Below are positions 1 to 5,287 of a stretch of DNA of 8,968 nucleotides, one piece after another. Source of the DNA: an uncultured Bacteroides sp. (GTDB lineage Bacteria > Bacteroidota > Bacteroidia > Bacteroidales > Bacteroidaceae). The notes under the pieces are model-generated. The model was not told the origin of the DNA, ran no database searches, and worked only from the letters and a program-made list of their open reading frames with translations. The stretch's first letter is position 1. Each line of letters starts with the position of its first letter. The DNA lies in NCBI GenBank assembly GCA_934716785.1, contig CAKUYM010000169.1, positions 1 to 8,968 of the forward strand, given 5' to 3'. The position numbers and the translations under genes were made by a program.

Positions 1-99
1 ACTTAGTATATCCGCTTCTGCATTGGGGGCTTCGTCTCGGATGCAGGAAGATGAAATAACAGTTAATATCCAACAGAAAATCCCATATTTTGCTTTCAT
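1..99 (-). CDS. N-terminal fragment of a lipoprotein, probably PCMD-type (BT_2081-like)
   Basis: Only the first 33 codons are in the window; the gene continues leftward past position 1. The minus-strand ATG lies at 97-99. Residues 1-19 form a lipoprotein signal peptide: MKAK, a hydrophobic stretch (residues 6-15), then a Ser-Ser-Ser-Cys cleavage site with Cys19 as the lipidated residue. Ile-Arg-Asp-Glu follows the Cys. In Bacteroidetes, acidic residues just after the Cys are typical of lipoproteins exported to the cell surface. The mature start, with Asn-Ala-Glu-Ala-Asp-Ile at residues 26-31, resembles the beginning of PCMD (putative carbohydrate metabolism domain) lipoproteins. From memory, a PCMD protein (BT_2081) neighbours the UPF0597 gene in B. 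thetaiotaomicron. The lipoprotein call is fairly firm; the family is inferred from this short start and the context. Confidence 0.6.
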   Translation of the reverse strand, partial: MKAKYGIFCWILTVISSSCIRDEAPNAEADILS

Positions 100-177
100 T
101 TTTCTTAATTCTTACTGTTAAAGTTCGGTTTTTATGAGGATTTATAACAATATGAGATTTTATTTGTTCATCAGTGG

Positions 178-208
178 TATGCTTTATGGAAAACTATTTT
201 TATCTTTG
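178..208 (+). promoter_or_regulatory. Bacteroides-type promoter upstream of mntA
   Basis: TATCTTTG at 201-208 is an exact match to the Bacteroides -7 consensus TAnnTTTG. Nineteen bases upstream, TATG at 178-181 matches three of four bases of the -33 TTTG box. Transcription would start near 213-216, about 28 nt before mntA. No terminator is visible between hepT and the UPF0597 gene, so this promoter may serve all three. It overlaps the left copy of the direct repeat at 205-215. Confidence 0.6.
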
Positions 209-215
209 TAGAAAA
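205..215. repeat. Left copy of 11-nt direct repeat flanking mntA-hepT
   Basis: TTTGTAGAAAA occurs here and again at 900-910, in the same orientation, bracketing the toxin-antitoxin pair. This copy overlaps the last bases of the -7 box of the mntA promoter. The repeat may mark the insertion boundaries, though AT-rich 11-mers can recur by chance. Confidence 0.5.
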
Positions 216-242
216 TAACAGTGAATTAGAAACAGTAAGTGT

Positions 243-536
243 ATGAAATCGACTGCCGAAATATTAGACCTTCTCCGTATGTTTAAGGCACAATCTGCCT
301 CAAAGTACGGACTTAAACGGATCGGCATATTTGGCTCTGTTGCACGTGGTGAACAAACAGATCAGAGCGATGTTGATATCTGTTATGAAAGCGAGCCGCC
401 TTCACTCCTTACATTGGAACATATTCAAAGTGAATTAGAAGAACTTTTGGAGTGCTCTGTCGATTTGATAAGGATTCGTGAGCGTATGAACAGTCAGCTT
501 AAACAACGAATTTTAAATGAAGGAATTTATGTATGA
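243..536 (+). CDS. mntA: MntA-type minimal nucleotidyltransferase antitoxin
   Basis: This 97-residue protein is a minimal nucleotidyltransferase of the DNA polymerase beta superfamily. The motif GSVARGE is at residues 31-37, followed by the metal-binding pair Asp43-Val-Asp45 and a third Asp at 74 in Val-Asp-Leu-Ile. All three catalytic Asp residues are present, so the enzyme should be active. In characterised MNT/HEPN modules, MntA neutralises the HepT RNase by transferring AMP from ATP to the Tyr of the HEPN active site. The following hepT gene overlaps it, as usual for these modules. The start gives the family's usual length and lies about 28 nt below a Bacteroides promoter. A role as plain antitoxin, rather than in phage defence or another stress response, is inferred from the family. 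Confidence 0.9.
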   Translation: MKSTAEILDLLRMFKAQSASKYGLKRIGIFGSVARGEQTDQSDVDICYESEPPSLLTLEHIQSELEELLECSVDLIRIRERMNSQLKQRILNEGIYV

Positions 537-906
537 CAGAGAATTGGCACTTGACAGCTTGTTGAATATTGAAAGTGCACTGGAACTGATTATGGAACGG
601 GCTGCTGTAGCTAATACACCGGATGATTTTTTATTCTCGCCTGACGGAATGATGCGTTTAGATGCTATCTGTATGAATCTGATTGCATTGGGTGAGGCTG
701 TAAAAGGGTTGGATAAAATCACCAAAGGAGAGTTGCTTATCGGATATCCCGAAATTTATTGGAGTGGAGTAATGAAGATGCGTGATAAGATAGCACATCA
801 TTATTTTGAGATGGATGCGGAAGTCGTGTTTAAAACGTTGAAAGAAGATATTCCAATGATGCTTCCTGTTATTCGTCGGATAATGAAAGATATAAATAGT
901 TTGTAG
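529..906 (+). CDS. hepT: HepT-type HEPN ribonuclease toxin (DUF86 family)
   Basis: This HEPN-domain protein is the predicted toxin partner of MntA. The catalytic motif RX4HXY reads RDKIAHHY. Counting from the upstream ATG at 517, Arg89, His94 and Tyr96 are the active-site residues, and Tyr96 is the expected AMP-acceptor. HepT proteins are small, all-helical, dimeric RNases; tRNA cleavage has been shown for some members. I prefer the ATG at 529 because related proteins usually begin Met-Tyr-Asp and AAGGA sits just upstream at 520-524. The ATG at 517 adds four residues and is also possible. The gene overlaps the end of mntA by 8 nt, indicating translational coupling. Its TAG stop (904-906) lies inside the right copy of the flanking repeat. 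Confidence 0.88.
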   Translation: MYDRELALDSLLNIESALELIMERAAVANTPDDFLFSPDGMMRLDAICMNLIALGEAVKGLDKITKGELLIGYPEIYWSGVMKMRDKIAHHYFEMDAEVVFKTLKEDIPMMLPVIRRIMKDINSL

Positions 907-910
907 AAAA
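900..910. repeat. Right copy of 11-nt direct repeat flanking mntA-hepT
   Basis: TTTGTAGAAAA is identical to 205-215. It contains the hepT stop codon and ends 10 nt before the start of the next gene. An ATA follows shortly after both copies. Confidence 0.5.
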
Positions 911-920
911 AATAGAATGC

Positions 921-2207
921 ATGACTGAATTTGAAAGACAGCAAATTATAGAGTTGGTTAAGAAAGAAGTGATTCCGGCTATCGGCTGTACAGAGCCCAT
1001 TGCCGTGGCACTTTGCGTAGCCAAAGCGGCGGAAACATTAGGTGAAAAACCGGAAAAGATAGAGGTCTTGTTAAGTGCCAATATATTGAAAAACGCAATG
1101 GGAGTAGGAATCCCTGGTACGGGAATGGTGGGGCTTCCTATCACCGTAGCCTTGGGGGCGTTAATAGGCAAATCAGACTACCAGTTGGAAGTGTTGAAAG
1201 ACTGTACGCCTGAAGCTGTGGCACAAGGAGAACAGTTTCTTGCAGAAAAAAGGATATGCATCTCTTTAAAGGAAAATATTGAGGAGAAGTTGTATATCGA
1301 AGTGATTTGCAAGGCTGGTGGTAAGACTGCCAAAGCCATCATTGCCGGCGGACATACTACCTTTATATATATAAGCAAAGACGAAGAAGTGTTGCTTGAT
1401 AAGCAGCAGAGTGCCAGTGAGGAGGAAGAAGGCTCTTCTCTCGACTTGAATCTGCGCAAAGTATATGATTTTGCCCTGACAGCTCCTTTGGATGAAATCC
1501 GCTTTATTCTCGAAACTGCCCGCTTGAACAAGGCTGCCGCCGAACAATCCTTCAAAGGTAATTACGGTCATTCTTTAGGAAAGATGCTTCGTGGCACTTA
1601 TGAGCACAAAGTGATGGGCGACAGTGTTTTCTCTCACATCCTTTCTTATACTTCAGCCGCCTGTGATGCGCGAATGGCGGGAGCCATGATTCCGGTTATG
1701 AGCAATTCCGGTAGTGGCAATCAGGGAATATCCGCCACATTGCCCGTTGTAGTCTTTGCCGAAGAAAACGATAAGAGCGAAGAAGAACTTATCCGTGCCT
1801 TAATGTTGAGCCATCTCACGGTTATTTATATCAAGCAGAGTTTAGGACGCTTGTCTGCTTTATGCGGTTGCGTGGTAGCCGCCACCGGTTCCAGTTGCGG
1901 ACTCACTTGGCTGATGGGCGGGAGCTATGACCAAGTGGCCTTTGCCGTTCAAAATATGATTGCCAATCTGACGGGAATGATCTGTGACGGCGCGAAGCCG
2001 AGCTGCGCTTTGAAAGTGACAACCGGAGTTTCGACAGCCGTGCTGTCTGCCATCATGGCTATGGAAAATCGTTGCGTGACTTCCGTGGAAGGGATTATTG
2101 ACGAAGATGTAGACCAAAGTATCCGCAATCTGACAAGGATCGGTTCGCAAGCCATGAATGAAACGGATAAAGTGGTGCTTGATATTATGACGCATAAAGG
2201 ATGCTGA
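921..2207 (+). CDS. UPF0597 / L-cysteine desulfidase-like Fe-S protein (SDH alpha fold)
   Basis: This 428-residue protein belongs to the UPF0597 family, related to the archaeal L-cysteine desulfidase, E. coli CyuA (YhaM) and the alpha domain of iron-sulfur L-serine dehydratase. Known members use a [4Fe-4S] cluster to convert cysteine to pyruvate, ammonia and sulfide. Visible family marks are GCTEP at residues 22-26, SGSGNQG at 263-269, a Cys-Gly-Cys at 315-317 followed by Cys326, and CDGAKPSC at 355-362. These Cys residues are the likely cluster ligands. Length is normal and no signal peptide is seen, so it should be cytoplasmic. It may supply sulfide, or pyruvate and ammonia, but serine or another beta-substituted amino acid could be the real substrate. 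It begins 14 nt after hepT, has no clear ribosome binding site, and may depend on the mntA promoter. Confidence 0.85.
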   Translation: MTEFERQQIIELVKKEVIPAIGCTEPIAVALCVAKAAETLGEKPEKIEVLLSANILKNAMGVGIPGTGMVGLPITVALGALIGKSDYQLEVLKDCTPEAVAQGEQFLAEKRICISLKENIEEKLYIEVICKAGGKTAKAIIAGGHTTFIYISKDEEVLLDKQQSASEEEEGSSLDLNLRKVYDFALTAPLDEIRFILETARLNKAAAEQSFKGNYGHSLGKMLRGTYEHKVMGDSVFSHILSYTSAACDARMAGAMIPVMSNSGSGNQGISATLPVVVFAEENDKSEEELIRALMLSHLTVIYIKQSLGRLSALCGCVVAATGSSCGLTWLMGGSYDQVAFAVQNMIANLTGMICDGAKPSCALKVTTGVSTAVLSAIMAMENRCVTSVEGIIDEDVDQSIRNLTRIGSQAMNETDKVVLDIMTHKGC

Positions 2208-2315
2208 AATAAGCCTCCGTCAAAGCAGAGACAGAGAACATTCGAACAGAGGTGGACAAGTAAAAGTGCGGACAAATAGAAGAATAAACAAATAAAAGAA
2301 TAGATAGATAAATAA

Positions 2316-2353
2316 AAAATGGATAATGAAACCGAAAGCTCATTATCCATTTT
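2316..2353. terminator. Bidirectional terminator between convergent genes
   Basis: A perfect 14-bp stem pairs 2316-2329 with 2340-2353 around a 10-nt loop. It has a T-rich run after it on the plus strand (ttttattttta) and, because A residues precede it, on the minus strand as well. It lies between the UPF0597 gene (plus) and slyD (minus) and can end both transcripts. The rest of the 2208-2398 spacer is A-rich with degenerate short repeats such as GATAGATA; I see no gene there. Confidence 0.88.
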
Positions 2354-2398
2354 ATTTTTATTGGTTGCCATCATCAGAGGCAGCTATTTTTTTTCTAA

Positions 2399-2986
2399 TT
2401 AGTGGCAATGTCCGCCTTCGCAGCCGCAATCGTCACCGCATTCGTGGTCACCGCATTCACCGCCGCAACTGTCGCATCCGCAACCGCATCCGCCGCTCAT
2501 CATTTTCACTAACTCCTGAATTTCTTCGTTAGTGGCAGGACGACTTTCAATCACTTCGCCTTCAAAGATCAGGTCGGCACCGGCCAACGGGTGGTTAAGG
2601 TCAACCACTACCACGTCCGGTTTGATCTCAACAACGCTTGCATTTACGCGCTGGCCGTCACCGGTCATCAAAGGTACGATATTGCCTTCCTGAATACGTT
2701 CGCTATCGAACTTACCGTCAATTTCGAAAATATTCTTGGGGAGGTCAATCACATGTTGCTCGTCATATTGACCGTATGCTCTGTCTGCAGCAATGGTAAA
2801 TTCAAATTTGTCACCTTTAGAAAGATCGGCTACTTGATTTTCGAAGTCTTCGAGCGTTGTTCCTAATCCAGAAATGAATTGAAAGGGGTGTTCTGCTTTT
2901 GCTTCTTCGAACAACTCTTTTTCACCATCTTCCATTGTATATAGTTTGTATGCAACGGTAATGTACTTGTTTTCTACTGTTTCCAT
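2399..2986 (-). CDS. slyD: SlyD-like FKBP peptidyl-prolyl isomerase with Cys/His-rich metal tail
   Basis: This 195-residue protein matches the SlyD architecture. An FKBP domain is formed by residues ~6-70 and ~125-150, interrupted by an insert-in-flap (IF) chaperone domain at ~71-124. AYGQYDE (residues 70-76) and VVVDLNHPLAG (125-135) closely resemble E. coli SlyD. It should catalyse prolyl cis-trans isomerisation and hold unfolded proteins in the cytoplasm; no signal peptide is seen. The tail (165-195) has nine Cys and three His (H181, H193, H195) among Gly, Asp and Glu, so it should bind nickel, zinc or similar ions. E. coli SlyD, which helps mature nickel hydrogenase, has a more His-rich tail. 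An in-frame TAA a few codons upstream of the ATG fixes the start. It is transcribed convergently with the UPF0597 gene and divergently from the ilv operon. Confidence 0.93.
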   Translation of the reverse strand: METVENKYITVAYKLYTMEDGEKELFEEAKAEHPFQFISGLGTTLEDFENQVADLSKGDKFEFTIAADRAYGQYDEQHVIDLPKNIFEIDGKFDSERIQEGNIVPLMTGDGQRVNASVVEIKPDVVVVDLNHPLAGADLIFEGEVIESRPATNEEIQELVKMMSGGCGCGCDSCGGECGDHECGDDCGCEGGHCH

Positions 2987-3033
2987 CTGATATTTTTATT
3001 TCTAAGTTAATAAATCTCCTAATAACAGGTTGA

Positions 3034-3041
3034 CAAAGATA
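3034..3041 (-). promoter_or_regulatory. Putative -7 box of the slyD promoter
   Basis: On the minus strand this reads TATCTTTG, an exact match to the Bacteroides TAnnTTTG box. It lies about 50 nt upstream of the slyD start, so transcription would begin near 3028. No good -33 TTTG is visible at the usual 19-nt spacing, so the promoter is only half supported. AGGAGA (minus strand, 3015-3020) lies in the resulting leader but is too far from the ATG to be a normal ribosome binding site. Confidence 0.5.
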
Positions 3042-3133
3042 CGAATATTTTGCTTGCACATTGGCATCATGAATGTAATTTTCGGATTATTAAGTGCTTT
3101 TGTCGAATAGTCATATAGGGAAGCATACTTGTA

Positions 3134-3203
3134 TAATAGTTGTAAATCCAACGTTAAAGTGACAGAATAGAGAAATAATACCGCTATTATCTTACAATTA
3201 TTA
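3134..3203. repeat. 12-nt imperfect inverted repeat in the slyD-ilv spacer
   Basis: TAATAGTTGTAA (3134-3145) and TTACAATTATTA (3192-3203) are inverted copies with a single G:U-type difference, 46 nt apart. A smaller palindrome (ATAATA-ccgc-TATTAT) lies between them. The right arm ends about 30 nt upstream of the -33 box of the ilv promoter. It could be an operator or a chance product of AT-rich sequence. Nothing else is visible in 3042-3228. Confidence 0.3.
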
Positions 3204-3232
3204 GCTTTTTAGTGATTTTTTTCTTCGATTTG

Positions 3233-3263
3233 TTTGGAGATAATAAAAAAGCCCTTACCTTTG
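3233..3263 (+). promoter_or_regulatory. Bacteroides-type promoter of the ilv operon
   Basis: TTTG at 3233-3236 and TACCTTTG at 3256-3263 are exact matches to the -33 and -7 consensus boxes, with a 19-nt spacer. Transcription should start near 3268-3272, leaving a leader of about 20 nt before the leader-peptide ATG and about 200 nt before ilvD. This is the best promoter in the window. Confidence 0.82.
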
Positions 3264-3290
3264 CAGCATAAAAATAAAGGAAAAGAAGAT

Positions 3291-3368
3291 ATGAATATGT
3301 TACATACATCTATTAACCTGGCAGTCTTGCATATTATTCGCGTCGTGGTGGTGCCATCAAGAGCGTGA
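3291..3368 (+). CDS. ilv operon leader peptide (branched-chain amino acid attenuator peptide)
   Basis: A 25-codon open reading frame, ATG 3291 to TGA 3366-3368, lies between the ilv promoter and the attenuator hairpins. Eleven of its residues are Ile, Val or Leu. The cluster HIIRVVVV (residues 14-21, 3330-3353) has two ATT codons followed after one Arg by GTC-GTG-GTG-GTG. AAAGGA at 3276-3281 is a well-placed ribosome binding site 9 nt before the ATG. Composition and position match the leader peptides of enterobacterial ilv operons, whose translation senses charged tRNA. The stop codon lies inside the 5' arm of the predicted antiterminator, so a ribosome that finishes the peptide masks that arm. 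The peptide probably has no function as a product. Confidence 0.87.
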   Translation: MNMLHTSINLAVLHIIRVVVVPSRA

Positions 3369-3428
3369 GAAAGGTTTTGTGTTGTATGTGTTCGTACCAT
3401 AAAAGATAGAATTTAGAGCCTTTCTCAC
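3365..3428 (+). promoter_or_regulatory. Antiterminator of the ilv attenuator
   Basis: GTGAGAAAGG at 3365-3374 is perfectly complementary to 3419-3428, the 5' arm of the terminator. Pairing can extend to 15 bp (3365-3379 with 3414-3428) if three G:U pairs are allowed. A small hairpin (3384-3388 with 3393-3397) sits inside the loop. This fold and the terminator are mutually exclusive. A ribosome stalled at the Ile or Val codons (3333-3353) leaves the 5' arm free, so this structure forms and transcription continues. A ribosome at the TGA covers it. Confidence 0.8.
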
Positions 3429-3446
3429 AGATGTGGGAAAGGCTCT
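3415..3446 (+). terminator. Attenuator terminator upstream of ilvD
   Basis: A 14-bp stem pairs 3415-3428 with 3433-3446 around the loop AGAT, with one T:G pair (3425:3436). The lower stem is GAGCCTTTC/GAAAGGCTC. The downstream T tract is short (tttaatt), as is common in Bacteroides. It ends 21 nt before the ilvD ATG, placing an intrinsic terminator inside the leader transcript. Its 5' arm is shared with the antiterminator. Confidence 0.85.
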
Positions 3447-3467
3447 TTAATTAAAATATAGATTGAA

Positions 3468-5267
3468 ATGAAAAAACAATTACGCAGTTCGTTTAGTACG
3501 CAAGGCCGTAGGATGGCAGGAGCCCGGGCATTATGGGTGGCCAACGGCATGAAGAAAGAACAGATGGGCAAACCCATCATCGCTATCGTCAATTCGTTCA
3601 CGCAGTTTGTGCCGGGACATGTGCACCTGCATGAGATAGGGCAGTTGGTGAAAGCTGAGATTGAGAAGTTGGGATGCTTCGCTGCGGAATTTAATACGAT
3701 AGCCATTGATGATGGTATAGCCATGGGACATGACGGAATGCTTTACTCACTTCCTTCACGTGATATCATTGCCGATAGCGTTGAATATATGGTCAATGCC
3801 CATAAAGCGGATGCGATGGTATGCATTAGCAACTGCGATAAAATCACTCCGGGGATGCTGATGGCATCCATGCGGCTGAATATCCCTACCGTATTCGTAT
3901 CGGGGGGGCCGATGGAGGCCGGAGAGTGGAACGGTCAGCACCTCGATCTGATTGATGCCATGATAAAATCTGCCGATAAAAGTGTGAGCGATGAAGAAGT
4001 TGCCAATATCGAGCAGAATGCTTGTCCTACCTGCGGATGCTGCTCCGGTATGTTTACCGCCAACTCCATGAACTGCTTGAATGAAGCTATCGGACTGGCT
4101 CTTCCCGGAAACGGAACCATTGTGGCTACTCACGAAAATCGTACGCAACTCTTCAAGGATGCCGCTAAACTGATTGTTGAAAATGCAATGAAATACTATA
4201 ATGAGGGAGATGAAAGCGTGCTTCCGCGCAGCATTGCTACTCGAGCTGCTTTCTTGAATGCGATGACACTTGATATCGCGATGGGCGGTTCTACCAATAC
4301 GGTACTTCACTTGTTGGCTGTCGCCCATGAAGCGGGAGTGGACTTCAAGATGGATGACATCGACATGCTTTCTCGCCGGACGCCTTGCCTTTGCAAGGTT
4401 GCTCCAAATACACAAAAATATCATATTCAGGACGTAAACCGTGCCGGGGGTATCATCGCCATCATGGACGAACTTTCAAAAGCCGGGCTGATTGATACAT
4501 CCGTTCGCCGTGTGGACGGAATGTCACTTGCGGAAGCGATCAACGAGTATTCAATTACCAGCCCCAATGTCAGTGAGAAAGCTATCAAGAAATATTCGAG
4601 TGCGGCCGGCAACCGATTTAATCTTGTACTCGGTTCGCAAGGTGCGTATTATAAGGATTTGGATAAAGACCGTGCCGCCGGATGTATCCGTGATTTGGAA
4701 CATGCTTACAGTAAAGATGGCGGACTTGCCGTGCTAAAGGGCAACATCGCCCAAGACGGTTGTGTGGTGAAAACGGCGGGTGTAGACGAAAGTATCTGGA
4801 AGTTTACCGGTCCTGCCAAAGTATTTGATTCGCAAGAAGCAGCCTGCGAAGGCATCCTCGGTGGACGAGTCGTCAGCGGTGATGTGGTCGTCATCACGCA
4901 CGAAGGTCCGAAGGGTGGTCCCGGTATGCAGGAAATGCTTTATCCTACCTCTTATATAAAATCCCGTCATCTCGGAAAAGAATGTGCCTTGATTACCGAC
5001 GGACGTTTCAGCGGTGGAACTTCCGGATTGAGTATCGGACATATTTCGCCCGAAGCGGCAGCAGGAGGTAATATCGGAAAGATTGTCGATGGAGATATTA
5101 TCGAAATCGATATTCCTGCCCGGACGATTAACGTGCGACTGACGGATGAAGAACTGGCTGCCCGTCCGATGACACCTGTCACTCGCGACCGCTATGTGCC
5201 GAAGAGCCTGAAGGCATACGCCAGCATGGTGAGCTCCGCCGATAAGGGGGCAGTGAGAATAATTTAA
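3468..5267 (+). CDS. ilvD: Dihydroxyacid dehydratase
   Basis: IlvD dehydrates 2,3-dihydroxy-3-methylbutanoate and its 3-methylpentanoate homologue to the 2-oxo acids that are the immediate precursors of valine and isoleucine. The 599-residue protein is near full-length against E. coli IlvD and shares long blocks with it: [13 protein letters not shown] (42-54), DDGIAMGH (81-88), CISNCDK (119-125), [11 protein letters not shown] (186-196), GGSTNT (273-278), and the final Asp-Lys-Gly-Ala-Val-Arg. Cys119 or Cys123 and the 186-192 cluster carry the expected iron-sulfur ligands. Lys125 matches the carbamylated, Mg-binding Lys, and Asp81/Asp82 are metal ligands. No signal peptide is seen, so it is cytoplasmic; its oxygen-sensitive cluster suits an anaerobe. 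It is the first structural gene after the attenuator, and no clear ribosome binding site precedes it. Only 20 nt separate it from ilvB. Confidence 0.97.
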   Translation: MKKQLRSSFSTQGRRMAGARALWVANGMKKEQMGKPIIAIVNSFTQFVPGHVHLHEIGQLVKAEIEKLGCFAAEFNTIAIDDGIAMGHDGMLYSLPSRDIIADSVEYMVNAHKADAMVCISNCDKITPGMLMASMRLNIPTVFVSGGPMEAGEWNGQHLDLIDAMIKSADKSVSDEEVANIEQNACPTCGCCSGMFTANSMNCLNEAIGLALPGNGTIVATHENRTQLFKDAAKLIVENAMKYYNEGDESVLPRSIATRAAFLNAMTLDIAMGGSTNTVLHLLAVAHEAGVDFKMDDIDMLSRRTPCLCKVAPNTQKYHIQDVNRAGGIIAIMDELSKAGLIDTSVRRVDGMSLAEAINEYSITSPNVSEKAIKKYSSAAGNRFNLVLGSQGAYYKDLDKDRAAGCIRDLEHAYSKDGGLAVLKGNIAQDGCVVKTAGVDESIWKFTGPAKVFDSQEAACEGILGGRVVSGDVVVITHEGPKGGPGMQEMLYPTSYIKSRHLGKECALITDGRFSGGTSGLSIGHISPEAAAGGNIGKIVDGDIIEIDIPARTINVRLTDEELAARPMTPVTRDRYVPKSLKAYASMVSSADKGAVRII

Positions 5268-5287
5268 TAAATAGTCAAATCGTAAAT

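Noticed and set aside
2326..2532. An Arg-rich plus-strand frame opposite the slyD tail
   Set aside because: The Arg repeats are the reverse reading of the Cys/Gly/His codons in the slyD metal tail, and the frame starts inside the terminator stem.
3209..3400. A minus-strand frame across the ilv leader
   Set aside because: It crosses the ilv promoter and leader, has no domain, and is explained by the low stop-codon density opposite the leader.
3268..3467. A riboswitch or T-box in the ilv leader
   Set aside because: The leader is only about 200 nt and is explained by a leader peptide plus two alternative hairpins. I saw no T-box sequence or specifier stem, and no known aptamer core.
3756..4424. 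A 222-codon open frame antisense to ilvD
   Set aside because: It lies fully inside ilvD, whose frame carries unmistakable conserved motifs. The antisense product shows no recognisable domain and has the Ser/His/Arg-rich composition typical of a shadow frame.
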